The notes under the pieces were generated by a model. The model was not told the origin of the DNA. It saw only the letters and a program-made list of their open reading frames with translations, and did no database searches. A stretch of 47,351 bases of DNA from Caballeronia temeraria. GTDB lineage: Bacteria; Pseudomonadota; Gammaproteobacteria; Burkholderiales; Burkholderiaceae. Both the position numbers and the translations under genes were made by a program. This document shows, one piece after another, positions 22,064 to 32,100 of this stretch. Numbering within the stretch: the stretch's first letter is position 1; every line of letters begins with the position of its first letter. The DNA is taken from the NCBI RefSeq assembly GCF_001544795.2, contig NZ_FCOI02000046.1, positions 1 to 47,351 of the forward strand, given 5' to 3'.

Positions 22064-22405
22064 ATGAAGAACGTCATCAAACACCAGGCGCACCCATGGG
22101 GCCGCGAGGTTTGGTTCACCCAGGACCAGAAGGCCCTCGAGGCCCTGGGCCGCAAGTTCGACCTCAATACCAACACAGAAGGCTCCCTGGGCCTCTGTTG
22201 GGGCACCTCCGGCCCCTTGATCATCTGGATCAGACCGGGGGCAGGGCACGGCGTCATGGCCCATGAGTGCTGCCACGCGGCCCTCGACATCCTCGACTAC
22301 GCAGGGATGAACCCGGCGCACTCCAACGGCGAACCCATGTGCTACACGCTCCAGCGAATGATTGAAGCGTTCACGCCCCATCTCCTCCCTCCTCAGAACT
22401 CATAA
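22064..22405 (+). CDS. Small HExxH-type protein, possible metallopeptidase
   Basis: The protein is 113 aa from the ATG at 22064, or 122 aa from a TTG at 22037 that has GGAGGG 8 nt upstream. Residues near 76-90 read GVMAHECCHAALDILDYAG, a HExxH-type zinc motif inside a helix. Small phage proteins with this motif occur beside tail genes, but the substrate is unknown. It is the first plus-strand late gene. Confidence 0.7.
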   Translation: MKNVIKHQAHPWGREVWFTQDQKALEALGRKFDLNTNTEGSLGLCWGTSGPLIIWIRPGAGHGVMAHECCHAALDILDYAGMNPAHSNGEPMCYTLQRMIEAFTPHLLPPQNS

Positions 22406-22429
22406 GGTGCCCTCGGGGCACACATCCCC

Positions 22430-23149
22430 ATGGCACTCGAAACTGGCACCTACATCTCCGACCTGGTTGCAGCCAACCCGGTTGGTTCTGATCCCATTGC
22501 ATTCGCAGACGATCACCTCCGTCTCATCAAGAGCACCCTCCTGAACACCTTCCCCAAGTTCAAGGGGGTAGTCTCGGCGACCCACGAGAATCTCTCCAAC
22601 GGCACCCCGGTGGGCTTGATCGCCATGTGGTCGGGCACCTCCATCCCGGCTGGCTGGGCACTCTGTAACGGCCAAACTGTGGCCAAGGCAGATGGCAGCG
22701 GCAACATCACCACCCCCGACCTTCGGGATCGCTTCGCGGTCTGCTCTGGTGGGTCTTACGCGGTCGGCAATATTGGTGGCGCAGCCTCGGTGGCCCTCAC
22801 TGCCGCTCAGATGCCGGTCCACAACCACACGGCCTGGACGGATACCCAAGGGTCCCACGCACACGGCGGGTCGACCACGGGCGTTGGGGATCACCAGCAC
22901 TCGCTGCCGAACCTCGGCTCGGTGCAGGCAGGCGGCGATAACGGGGGCGCGAACGTGCCGGTCGCCACCGGCTACTCCTCGGGCCGCTACATGTCTCCCA
23001 CGGACCCCGCAGGTGGTCACAGCCACGGGATCACCACGGATGTCCAAGGTGCCCACGGGCACAACGTTGGTGTCGGCAATGCAGGTTCCGGTGCGGCCCA
23101 CGAAAACCGGCCCCCGTACTACGCCCTGGCGTTCATCATGAAGATCTAA
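22430..23149 (+). CDS. Tail collar-domain protein 1
   Basis: The 239-aa protein has a conserved N-terminal stretch (DPIAFADDHLRLIKSTLLNT) and a phage tail-collar domain: PVGLIAMWSGTSIPAGWALC, PDLRDRFAVCSG and a His-rich repeat segment (PVHNHTAW, HSHGITTDVQGAHGHN), ending YYALAFIMKI. Such proteins are short tail-fibre or collar parts; the His sites may bind metal in the trimer. It is a paralogue of the next gene. A GTGCCC-TCG-GGGCAC hairpin lies just before the start. Confidence 0.88.
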   Translation: MALETGTYISDLVAANPVGSDPIAFADDHLRLIKSTLLNTFPKFKGVVSATHENLSNGTPVGLIAMWSGTSIPAGWALCNGQTVAKADGSGNITTPDLRDRFAVCSGGSYAVGNIGGAASVALTAAQMPVHNHTAWTDTQGSHAHGGSTTGVGDHQHSLPNLGSVQAGGDNGGANVPVATGYSSGRYMSPTDPAGGHSHGITTDVQGAHGHNVGVGNAGSGAAHENRPPYYALAFIMKI

Positions 23150-23153
23150 GACC

Positions 23154-23699
23154 ATGGCTATCGAATCCGCTACCTACCTCAACCAACTCGTCGCAGTCAA
23201 TCCGCTCTCGACCGACTCTGTCTCACAGGCAGACGATCATTTGCGGATGATTAAATCAGTACTCCTCAACACATTCCCGAACCTTGACTCACAGGTTACG
23301 GCCACCCCGTCCCAGTTGAACAACCCGGTTCCCAAGGGCGCAATCATCCTGTGGAGCGGGGCAGTCGCCCAGATCCCCACGGGCTACGCGCTGTGCGATG
23401 GGACCCAAGGGACCCCGGATCTCCGTGGGAACTTCGTGATCGGGGCGGGCGGGGCCTACAACCCGAACGACGTTGGTGGGTCTGCCCTCACGGGCTATGC
23501 AGGCTCGCACACACACACCGAGAACACGGCCACGGCCAATATCCAGACGACGACCCTCTCGGTCGCTGCAGGGATCGACGGGACCGTGGTCTCCACCGTG
23601 ACCCCTCAGGGCCACACGCACACCATCAACCAGGTCGGTGACCACCAGCATACGAACCTCCCTCCGTATCTGGCACTGGCCTACATCCAGAAGCTCTAA
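23154..23699 (+). CDS. Tail collar-domain protein 2
   Basis: The 181-aa paralogue of the preceding gene has the same frame: DSVSQADDHLRMIKSVLLNT, PKGAIILWSGAVAQIPTGYA, TPDLRGNFVIGAGG, His-rich GSHTHTENT and GDHQHTNLPPYLALAYIQKL. The pair probably arose by tandem duplication and may give two receptor options or a hetero-assembly. It overlaps the nozzle gene by 1 nt. Confidence 0.88.
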   Translation: MAIESATYLNQLVAVNPLSTDSVSQADDHLRMIKSVLLNTFPNLDSQVTATPSQLNNPVPKGAIILWSGAVAQIPTGYALCDGTQGTPDLRGNFVIGAGGAYNPNDVGGSALTGYAGSHTHTENTATANIQTTTLSVAAGIDGTVVSTVTPQGHTHTINQVGDHQHTNLPPYLALAYIQKL

Positions 23700-25408
23700 T
23701 GGCTAACCTCCCGCTTCGCCAATTGGGGGGCGTGGGGGTTATCACCGACGCTTCCCCGTATGACCTGCCTCCGAACGCCTTCAGTTCGGGCAACAACGTG
23801 ATCTTCTCCGAGGGCCGCATCCAGCGTGCCCCGGTGTTCAAACGGCTCTTCAGCCCGATCCGCTCGACACTCTCGTACGATGCGGCTGCGGGAACCTACG
23901 ATGCCAATGCGAACCTCTACAACTCTGCAGAAGGCGGCAGCAGCAATGCTTCTCGCTTTGTCGGCTCTTACACCGACCCCATTGCCGGTGAGACGGTTTT
24001 CGTGGCAGACAACGATGGAACCATCCGTGCCTACCCTGGCAATGTGATGAGCTTCCAGACCCCGACTACGGGCACGGTCACGAACGACAATCCGTGGACG
24101 CACGCCCAGGTCGCTGGTCTCTCCATTCTGGCCCGAAAGGGTATGCGCCCGTACGCGCGGAATATCAAGAACGATACCCTGTACTCCCTCATGGGAGGCG
24201 ACTGGGTCTCGACGGACACCGCGAGTATCGCCCGGGGCTTCAAGGGCTACGCGATCATGCTGGGCGTGAACAAGAACGGCACCGACTACCCCACCATGGT
24301 GAAGTGGTCTAACCCGCTCCAGTACTCCACAGCGGTCTCAGGGTTCCAGTGGGATCCCGCGAACACGAACTACGTGGCCGGTGAGAATATCATCGGTGAC
24401 ATGAAGACCCCGATCCGCGACGGCATGGCCCTGGGTGAAGCGTTCGTGATCTACTCCCAGAACCAGTTGTGGCTCATGGAGTACTCGGGGGACCTGAACG
24501 TGTTCAACTTCCGCCGCCTGCCCTTCGAGGGCGGGATCCTCAACGCGAACTGCGTGGTGGAGGTGGAATCGAAGCACTTCGTCTTCGGCTCGGAGGACAT
24601 CTACGTCCACGATGGCATCAGCCGCCAGTCTATCGCCGATGGGCGCGTTCGTCGCCGAATCTTCAACACCCTGGACCGCAACAAGCAGACCGCGTGCTTC
24701 GTGGCGCACGACTCCGTGTCGAAGCTGCTGCACTTCTGCTACGCAACCCTCCAGGACGAGGCGAGCTTCGCGGGCACCGCGTTCTGTAATCAGGCCGCTA
24801 CGTACAACTACAAGAACGACACCTGGTCATTCGTCGACTTGCCGAACATCGTCGGGGCCACCGAGGCCAACGCCTCCCTGGTCTCCAACTCGTTCCCCTC
24901 GGTCACCAACAGCTACACGCTGTACAACACCTCGTACTCGAGCTTCTCGGGTGGCGGGACGCCTAAGCTGTCGATCATGCTCGGCATCTACGACCAGTCC
25001 AAGGGCCTCTCGGACTCCGCAGTGTACGCGGTGGACCTTCCGACCGTGGGCCTTGTGAACCTCCCGGCTAACACCGAGACGCTGAAGCCAGCCTACGTTG
25101 AGCGCGTGGGGATCTCCTTGGATACCCAGGGCCTCCCGCTGCGTTCGTACAAGACGGTGCAGTGTGCGGTCCCTGAGTCGTTCTTCGACGACAGCACGGG
25201 CACGTTCACGTTCGAATTCGGCTCCTCGGATCTCCCGGAGCAGACCCCGAACTACAGGTCCAAGGCCACGTTCAACCCGGCATCTGACTACAAGATCGAC
25301 ATGATGGTCTCAGGGCGCTACCTGTCCTACAAGATCAGCACGCCGTCGATCTCGAATTTCCAGGTCTCGGGCATGGACGTCGAGGTCAAGTCCCTCAGCA
25401 AGAGGTAA
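23699..25408 (+). CDS. Tail nozzle / stabilisation-type protein
   Basis: The 569-aa strand-rich protein starts MANLPLRQLGGVGVITDASP, followed by YDLPPNAFSSGNNVIFSEGR, the pattern of podovirus tail nozzle or stabilisation proteins that cap the short tail and hold fibres. It takes the place of T7 gp12. It lies far from the adaptor at 39.7 kb, unlike in T7, where the two tail tube genes are adjacent. The assignment rests on N-terminal pattern and position. Confidence 0.75.
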   Translation: MANLPLRQLGGVGVITDASPYDLPPNAFSSGNNVIFSEGRIQRAPVFKRLFSPIRSTLSYDAAAGTYDANANLYNSAEGGSSNASRFVGSYTDPIAGETVFVADNDGTIRAYPGNVMSFQTPTTGTVTNDNPWTHAQVAGLSILARKGMRPYARNIKNDTLYSLMGGDWVSTDTASIARGFKGYAIMLGVNKNGTDYPTMVKWSNPLQYSTAVSGFQWDPANTNYVAGENIIGDMKTPIRDGMALGEAFVIYSQNQLWLMEYSGDLNVFNFRRLPFEGGILNANCVVEVESKHFVFGSEDIYVHDGISRQSIADGRVRRRIFNTLDRNKQTACFVAHDSVSKLLHFCYATLQDEASFAGTAFCNQAATYNYKNDTWSFVDLPNIVGATEANASLVSNSFPSVTNSYTLYNTSYSSFSGGGTPKLSIMLGIYDQSKGLSDSAVYAVDLPTVGLVNLPANTETLKPAYVERVGISLDTQGLPLRSYKTVQCAVPESFFDDSTGTFTFEFGSSDLPEQTPNYRSKATFNPASDYKIDMMVSGRYLSYKISTPSISNFQVSGMDVEVKSLSKR

Positions 25409-25410
25409 CC

Positions 25411-25575
25411 ATGGCCGTCGTCTTCAAAACACCACTTCAGAACTACGTCCGTGCAGCACAGCCCCCACTCAAGGGATCCGAGGCCCAATGGCTTCAGGAG
25501 GAGCTAAAGAAGCTCGAGCGTTCGGTCGCCGCCATTAACGCGGCACTGAACCAACTGGCTGCACGGGTCACGTAA
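25411..25575 (+). CDS. 54-residue coiled-coil protein
   Basis: The ORF starts MAVVFKTPLQNYVRAAQPPL and its second half is a heptad-like helix (LQEELKKLERSVAAINAALN). AGAGG precedes the ATG, and it begins 2 nt after the nozzle stop. It may be a small virion or fibre-trimer element. The family is not recognised. Confidence 0.65.
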   Translation: MAVVFKTPLQNYVRAAQPPLKGSEAQWLQEELKKLERSVAAINAALNQLAARVT

Positions 25576-25596
25576 CCCTTTTCAATCGAGAGAGAA

Positions 25597-26169
25597 ATGA
25601 AAAACTTCATGCGAATCGCGAGCGGTCTCGACACCGTGCCGCTCAACCTCGCAATCCAACGCCGTCCGGAGATCTGGAAGGCCGACACGTATCTCCGCGA
25701 CTACCCGCAAGGGCCGTTCGGCCAGATCGAGTCGATCCTCCTCCGCTTCCCGCCGCGCTCCGTGCATGAGACCGAGGAAGCCCTCAAGGCCCACCTCGAG
25801 AACTTCGACCAGCACGAATGCGTTGACCAGGACGTCTACAAGGTCCTGCCGGAAGCACGCCCCATCGTCATGGGCCTCATGGCCCGCGTGGGCGGCGAAC
25901 GCCTCGGGCGCGTGATCATCAACAAGATCGCTCCTGGTGGCCGCATCTTCCCGCACGCTGACACGCCGGTTCACGCCCAGTACTGGGATCGCTTCCATGT
26001 GGTGCTCCAGAGCGCCCCTGGAGTGTACTTCCGCACGGGCGATGAGGACGTCTATATGGCCCCCGGGGAGACCTGGTGGTTCCAGAACGCCGAAGAGCAT
26101 GAAGTGATCAACAACTCCAACTGCGACCGCATCCACATGGTCGTCGACATTCGGACATCCAAGCCGTGA
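25597..26169 (+). CDS. Aspartyl/asparaginyl beta-hydroxylase-like oxygenase
   Basis: The 190-aa double-stranded beta-helix protein has IFPHADTPVH (the HxD pair), EEHEVINNS (the distal His) and DRIHMVVDI with the Arg expected to bind 2-oxoglutarate. This fits Fe(II)/2-oxoglutarate dioxygenases of the Asp/Asn hydroxylase family. The gene sits inside the virion operon and overlaps a GNAT gene by 4 nt, so it may modify a virion or host protein. Substrate is unknown. RBS GAGAGAGAA precedes the ATG. Confidence 0.82.
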   Translation: MKNFMRIASGLDTVPLNLAIQRRPEIWKADTYLRDYPQGPFGQIESILLRFPPRSVHETEEALKAHLENFDQHECVDQDVYKVLPEARPIVMGLMARVGGERLGRVIINKIAPGGRIFPHADTPVHAQYWDRFHVVLQSAPGVYFRTGDEDVYMAPGETWWFQNAEEHEVINNSNCDRIHMVVDIRTSKP

Positions 26170-26615
26170 TTACCTATTCAGTAGAGAAGTGGCAGGACAT
26201 CGTGTCGGAAATGGAGGTCTTGTGGCCCGCTCATTGGAAAGAGGTCGCTATCGACCACGAAACCATTAAGCTCGCCCCCGATTATCGGCAGTACGAAGCA
26301 TTCTGCGCCGCTGGTGCTCTCCACATCGTCACGGCCCGCGAGGCCGGAAAGATCGTTGGATACCACATCAGCATCGTACGCCCGCACCTCCATTACATGC
26401 ACGACCTCCACGGCTTTACTGACGTCTATTACATCTCCCCGGAGCACCGGAAGGGGTGGGTGGGCGTGAAGCTCTTCAAGTACGTGGAGAAGACCCTCAA
26501 GGCCCGTGGGGTCAAGAAGCTCTTCTCCGGGACCAAGTTGCACCTCGACATGGGACCGATCTTTGAGCGAATGGGTTGGCGGGAGACCGAGCGCCTCTTC
26601 TCTAAGGTCCTATGA
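26166..26615 (+). CDS. GNAT-family N-acetyltransferase-like protein
   Basis: The 149-aa protein has the GNAT order: IVGYHISIVRPHLH (central strands), YYISPEHRKGWVGVKLFKYV (the acetyl-CoA-binding region, an R/Q-x-x-G-x-G/A-like variant) and a C-terminal FERMGWRETERLF. Its GTG start overlaps the hydroxylase stop and its end overlaps the next gene. Similar proteins occur in podovirus structural modules. Target is unknown. Confidence 0.8.
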   Translation: MITYSVEKWQDIVSEMEVLWPAHWKEVAIDHETIKLAPDYRQYEAFCAAGALHIVTAREAGKIVGYHISIVRPHLHYMHDLHGFTDVYYISPEHRKGWVGVKLFKYVEKTLKARGVKKLFSGTKLHLDMGPIFERMGWRETERLFSKVL

Positions 26616-27823
26616 TCAAAACTCTCCTCAAGCTCCTCGCCCCGGGCTTCTTCATGCGCTCGCATGTGGCCGCAGCGACCATCGGAGCAGCAGCAGTCGG
26701 CGCGGTCGGCAGTGGCATTGCCTCGAGCAACGCAGCAGGCGCCCAGAAGTCCGCAGCCGAAGCAGCCAACAGCCCGTGGTCCGCAGCGCAGCCGTACATC
26801 AGCGGGCAGTTCGACGGTGCCCAAACGGCCCTCCAGAACGCCCTCGGGATGGGCACCTACTCGGGCGAACGCGTAGCGGGTCTCAACCCCTACCAGACCC
26901 AGGGTGCCAACCAGACCGCAGCCTACGCTAACGGCAACGGCCAGAATACGGCAAACCAGTTCTACAACACTGGGATGGGCCTGACGAACACTGGCGCGAG
27001 CTACGGCACCAACGCCCAGGGTCTCCTGTCGCAGGCACAGCAGGACCCCACGCAGGGGTTCATGAACTACGCCAACAGCCTCGCCAACAGCAGCATGGCT
27101 GACAACCTGATCACGGCAGCGAATCGTGACGCCTCGCGTTCCCTCAACGAATCTCAACTCCCCTCGCTGGCCGTCCAGGCCGCAGGGAACGGCAACACGG
27201 ACTCGACGCGTACCGGGGTGACCCAAGCGATCCTCCAACGCAACGCTTCGGAGCAGATGGCTGACACCGCCGCGCAGATCCGTAACTCGCTGTTCAACAC
27301 GGGTCTCCAGACGGCCCAGTCGCAGTACAACTCCAACGCGGATCGCGCCCTCACTGCGAACAACCAGATCGGCCAGGCGTACCAGCTTGGCTCCTCGGCG
27401 CTCCTCAACGGCCAGCAGGCGAACGGGAACAACTTCGACCAGCTTAACGCTGCCGGTGGTCTGTTCCAAGCGCAGCAGCAGAACGTAGACAACGCGGCGA
27501 TGCAGCAGTTCAACGAGCAGCAGTCGACGCCGCTGAACCTGTACGGCCAGTACATGAATGTGATCAACGGCAAGTGGGGCGGTCAGCCTGTCTCGTCCGT
27601 GGGTCCCTCGGTTGTCGGAAGCGCGCTGCAAGGCGGCACCAGCGGTGCCCTCACGGGTGCGGGTATCTCGCAGATGCTTGGCGGATACAACAACAACTCG
27701 ATGAACTTCAACAACAGCGGCTTCACGATGCCGGGAGGCAACGACTACACGAACACGGCCACTACGGCCATGGACGCGTATCAGGCCCCTGCAGGTCTCT
27801 CCGCGTTCGGCTACGGTTCCTAA
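26612..27823 (+). CDS. Ejection/internal virion protein 1
   Basis: The 403-aa protein is rich in Ala, Gln, Asn and Gly. An N-terminal hydrophobic segment (HVAAATIGAAAVGAVGSGIA) is followed by long helical repeats (QTALQNALGMG, NQFYNTGMGL, AYQLGSSALLNGQ). Composition and position before two further large proteins fit the DNA-ejection proteins of short-tailed phages, which leave the head to form a channel. Assignment is by character and context. Confidence 0.7.
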   Translation: MIKTLLKLLAPGFFMRSHVAAATIGAAAVGAVGSGIASSNAAGAQKSAAEAANSPWSAAQPYISGQFDGAQTALQNALGMGTYSGERVAGLNPYQTQGANQTAAYANGNGQNTANQFYNTGMGLTNTGASYGTNAQGLLSQAQQDPTQGFMNYANSLANSSMADNLITAANRDASRSLNESQLPSLAVQAAGNGNTDSTRTGVTQAILQRNASEQMADTAAQIRNSLFNTGLQTAQSQYNSNADRALTANNQIGQAYQLGSSALLNGQQANGNNFDQLNAAGGLFQAQQQNVDNAAMQQFNEQQSTPLNLYGQYMNVINGKWGGQPVSSVGPSVVGSALQGGTSGALTGAGISQMLGGYNNNSMNFNNSGFTMPGGNDYTNTATTAMDAYQAPAGLSAFGYGS

Positions 27824-27832
27824 GGATAACTC

Positions 27833-29161
27833 ATGGCATTCACGATTAACTCAGCGCAGAACGTCATGGGCCTCCCGGACCTGGGGTACGACCAGCTTCC
27901 CTCGTATCTCTCCCAGGCGATGATCGAGAACCAGCAGACAGGGTTCCCGAACGACACCGGGATGCCCGCGTCGTCCTTCGTTCCGATGCAGAACTGGCTC
28001 AACGCGCCTCTCCAGAAGGCCGCAGGGGACTCTCCGGTGGCCCAGGCCATGCAGGACCCTCAGCAGACTCCGACGCCGGTCTCGCAGGCCATGGACGGCT
28101 CGCAGTGGAACCCGTCGATGATCTCGAGTGCGATGACGAACCCGAGCGCAGTACAGGCGATGTTCGACACACAGGCGATGAACCCCAACATGGCGATGGC
28201 CCACGGCCTGATCTCCGCAGGGGCCGCGCTTGGGGGTGCGAAGGACCTCGGCAAGGGTCTCGCAGCCGCAGGCCAAGGTTTCGCAGATGGCTTCGACAAT
28301 ACGCTCAACCAGCAACGCTCGCTCAACACTCCCAAGGTCACCCCGCTGGGACAGGACGGTGCGTTCTCGATGGTCCAGCTTCCGGGCCAGCAGCCGCAGA
28401 TCATGGCGAACCAGGACGTCCAGGACTATGTCATGGGCAAGGTCAAGGCGCAGAAGGCGTTCGAACTGGCGAACGATGTGGCCAAGCAGCGCATGGAGCA
28501 GCAGCGTGCTGCGTCGAAGCTTGACCAGACGCAAGGCCAGCAGGCCCTTCCTGTGCTCACTAACCTGCAGCAGTCGCAGGCAGGTATCGACGCCGCGAAG
28601 AGCCTCACGGACACGCTCAAGACCGACACGGCCCGCGCAGGTTACCTCAAGGCCTACGCAGCACTCCCCACGATGGCTCAACGTGCTGCAGCGGCGGTGG
28701 GTGGCGGGGCAATGGCGCAAGCCGCAGCGGACTACAACACCCTGAATAACGCCAAGATTGACGGCGCGAAGATGGAAGTTGCGGGCCTCAACGGCTCCCT
28801 GAGTAACGACGAATGGACCCGTGCAGTTGGCTCGGTCCCGAGTCCCTCGGACGCCCCCGCAGTCTGGGACGCGTACTACGAGCGTGCGCAGCCGATCCTC
28901 AAGAGCCGCACGGACTTCTACCGCGATGTCGTTAAGCGTGGTTCGGATGCCGCGACTCGCGAAGTCAACCCGTACGGCCCTAACCAGCGCCCGTCCATCG
29001 GGATCCCTCAGGATCCTGCGGCCCCTCAGGCACACGCTGCCAAGCCGTCGACGGGCACCGGCAACCAACCCGTGCAGGTATCGAGCTTCGCTGAAGCAGC
29101 CAAGCTCCCGAGCGGCACGATCTTCCTCGACCCCAACGGTCATCCACGAAAGGTTCCTTAA
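27833..29161 (+). CDS. Ejection/internal virion protein 2
   Basis: The 442-aa protein is helical and Ala/Gln-rich with repeated acidic-hydrophobic units (PVAQAMQDPQQTPTPVSQAM). The middle is coiled coil-like (QKAFELANDVAKQRMEQQRA), and the end, from about residue 405, reads SSFAEAAKLPSGTIFLDPNG, a small motif found in other phage structural proteins. It is probably the second of three ejection proteins. Confidence 0.7.
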   Translation: MAFTINSAQNVMGLPDLGYDQLPSYLSQAMIENQQTGFPNDTGMPASSFVPMQNWLNAPLQKAAGDSPVAQAMQDPQQTPTPVSQAMDGSQWNPSMISSAMTNPSAVQAMFDTQAMNPNMAMAHGLISAGAALGGAKDLGKGLAAAGQGFADGFDNTLNQQRSLNTPKVTPLGQDGAFSMVQLPGQQPQIMANQDVQDYVMGKVKAQKAFELANDVAKQRMEQQRAASKLDQTQGQQALPVLTNLQQSQAGIDAAKSLTDTLKTDTARAGYLKAYAALPTMAQRAAAAVGGGAMAQAAADYNTLNNAKIDGAKMEVAGLNGSLSNDEWTRAVGSVPSPSDAPAVWDAYYERAQPILKSRTDFYRDVVKRGSDAATREVNPYGPNQRPSIGIPQDPAAPQAHAAKPSTGTGNQPVQVSSFAEAAKLPSGTIFLDPNGHPRKVP

Positions 29162-29164
29162 ACC

Positions 29165-32100
29165 ATGGCTGAATCCTGGGACTCGTTCCCCCTCGCAAGC
29201 CCGATGGACATTGCACTGGATGCAGAAGGCGCGAGTCCCCAGGACGCAGCGGTCGCCCGCAGCATCTACCAGCAAGAGTCTGGAAGTGGCAAGAACACCA
29301 AGACGTCCAACGCGGACGCCCACGGTGGTATGCAGATCATCCCCGCGACGTTCAAATCGGTCGCCGACAAGGGATGGGACATCAACGACCCCGTCGACAA
29401 TGCTCGAGCAGGGGTCCGGTACATCAAGCAGTTGTCGGAGAAGGCAGGGGGAGACCCCTCGCTGACCGCAGTGGGCTACTACGGCGGCCCTGGCGCAATC
29501 GACAAGGCTCAGAAGGGTGTCGCAGTCAGCGACCCCCGCAACCCCAACGCCCCGAACACCCTCCAGTATGGCCAACAGGTCGCTGGGCGGATCGAGAAGG
29601 GCACCTGGTGGGAAAACTTCCCGCTGGCTGACGCGTCCACAGCGCCTCAGCAGGCTCCGCAAGAGGCCCCGAGTGCCCAGGTAGCCACAGGTGCCGTTCA
29701 GGCCCAAGATGGCAGCACTGGACAGCCCGCGCAGGCCCCTCAAGGCCCCCAAGGCCCTGCAACAGCCGCAAGCCTCATCGGGGGTCAGCCGACCCAGACG
29801 GATCAGTTCCGTCAGCCCACGCAGCAAGAAACCACAGCCGCCCGCAATGCGCCGCAGCCTGGCTTCTGGTCCCGTGTGGGGGACGGCATCGAGCAGATGG
29901 GGTCGAACTTAGTCAACTCTCCGCTTGAGACGATTGGCAACGCGGCCCACGGGGCCATCGACGGCCTCACGTTTGGCCTGGCCGACAAGGCCGGTGCAGC
30001 CCTGAACGCCGCAGTCAACCCCGACGACCCCGGCACGTTCTCCGAGCGATACCACAACGCACTTGGGGATGTGCAGCAGTACGAGGACAGCCGCCCCGAG
30101 TTCACCGCAGGTCAGCTTGGCTCGGCCTTCGTGCCGGGTGCAGGCGATCTCTCGCTCATCAAGGCAGCAACCGAAGCTGTCCCGGTAGCGAGCCGCACGG
30201 CCCGCGCGTTTGCAGGGGGTGCCGCAGGGATGACCGAGGGTGCCGCACAGGTCCTCGGCCACGCTAACTACCTCGACGACGTCACTCCGGGCCAACTGGC
30301 TACCGGCATGGGCATCGGCCTGGTCGGTGGTGGTCTCGGTGGTGCCCTCACGAAGGCGACCGACCGCCAACTCTCGAATTCCTTCCTGAATAAGGCAGGG
30401 ACCGTCGAGAATGGGCAGCGGGACGCCCAGATCATCTCCGATCTTCAGGCGATACAGTCCCGCGCGGCTCAGGACGGTGCCAAGCTCGGCCCTGCCGATG
30501 CGAACGCACTCGCTCGCCGCTACACGCAAGAGGCTGCGGACTCGCTCCGTCAGGTGCCGAAGACGGAAGACCGTCAGACGCTCCTCAACGCCCTCCAGCG
30601 TGCTCGAGGCCTCAGCGACGACCAGGTCCAGGCACTGCGCAAGCTCCCGAACGGCGATGCTGTGGCGGATGCTATCCAGATGCACCAGCGTACGCTCACG
30701 CTCACCGCACCGACCCCGGCGAACCTGGGGAAGATGACGAGCTTCGCGCGGATGTTGGTCGACAATGGAGCGCTCCATGCGATCTCGCACACGGTCCCTG
30801 GTGGCAGTCTCCTGACGCTCGCCCCTGTCCGTCACTACGTGATGGGCGCACTCCTCGGTGGCCGCGAGAACCGTACAGCGAACATCGCCTCGGCGCTCGA
30901 GCAGGGTCCCATGGCCCAGGCGTTCCTCAAGCGCTTCGGGCAGGGCACCGCGAACCAGTCCGCACAGGATCTCGCCCAGGCCGCTACAGCAGCCCAAGCG
31001 GCCCGTGCAGCAGCCCAGACGGCAGGCCAGGACGCCCGAGGCTTCAAGCAGGGCGACAGCGCCTTCCAGCGTGCCCAGCAAGCAGCCCAGCAGGCCCGCC
31101 AGCAAGCCGCAGCAGCGAACCCCATGACCCCAGAGGCCCAAGCGGCAGCACGGGAGTACATGTTCCGTGCGCAGCAGGCAGGGCAGGCGAACCGCGCCGG
31201 TATGGCCCAAGAAGCGCAGCGTGCCGCACAGGCCGAGGCATCCGTGGGTCCGCAGATGAACGCGAACCAGCGCAAGGCAGCGCAGGCGTACGCCGCACAG
31301 CAGGCACAGCAGGCTGAAGCGATGGCCGCAGGCCCTCAGATCCCCAAGGACGTGCTCGCAGCCCGCGTGGCAGAGCAGCAGGCCCAGGTCAAGGCCGTGG
31401 CAGAACAACAAGCCGCTCGAGCGAAAGCTCTGGCAGCAGCGCAAGCCGCGAACGCCAAGGCAGGGCAGGCCGCAACAGCCAACCTCACCGCAAAGTGGGG
31501 CGCAGAACGTGCCGCAGCAGCCCCGCAGGCCGTAGCAGCCGAGGCGACTCAGGCCGCGCCTGGAGCAGCACACGTCACGGGCATCTCACCGTCCAAGCGT
31601 GCGCAGCAGAACCTCGCGTTGGCGAAGGCAGGCCAGTTCGACGGTCTCGACTTCAACAACCCCCGTGCCCGCATGATGCTCGCGCACATCGACTACGGGG
31701 GCGATCCCGAGAAGCTCAAGACTGCGCTGAAGGAGTTGGCGAACGAGGACCCCGACACGGCCATCCGTGCGATTCAGACGCTCACCCCCGACCACCCGAA
31801 CGCGAAGTTCTTGGGTGCCCAAGCGGCCCTGCAGAAGAAGCTCGCTGTCCGAGTTCCTTCGGAGGCCGAACTGGCAGACATCCCCGGCTCCGCGCAGTGG
31901 AAGGCCGCTCGTCAGCCCGCTGCAGGTCCCTCGGACGTCGAGCAGGCCACGCAAGCCGGTCGGGAGAGTGACGCATGGCACTCGTCGAAGGAAAGCCGCC
32001 AGATCATCCAGAAGCAGGCCTTGGCTAACGCCCAGGATCCTGAAGTTCAGAAGCTGGTCGCCAAGCTCATCGACACGAAGAACGTGAAGGGCGCGAAGGA

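Noticed and set aside
27851..31573. Long minus-strand frames opposite the ejection proteins
   Set aside because: The composition (Arg, Leu, Cys, Gly-rich) is that of antisense frames of Ala/Gln-rich genes; no start signal is seen.
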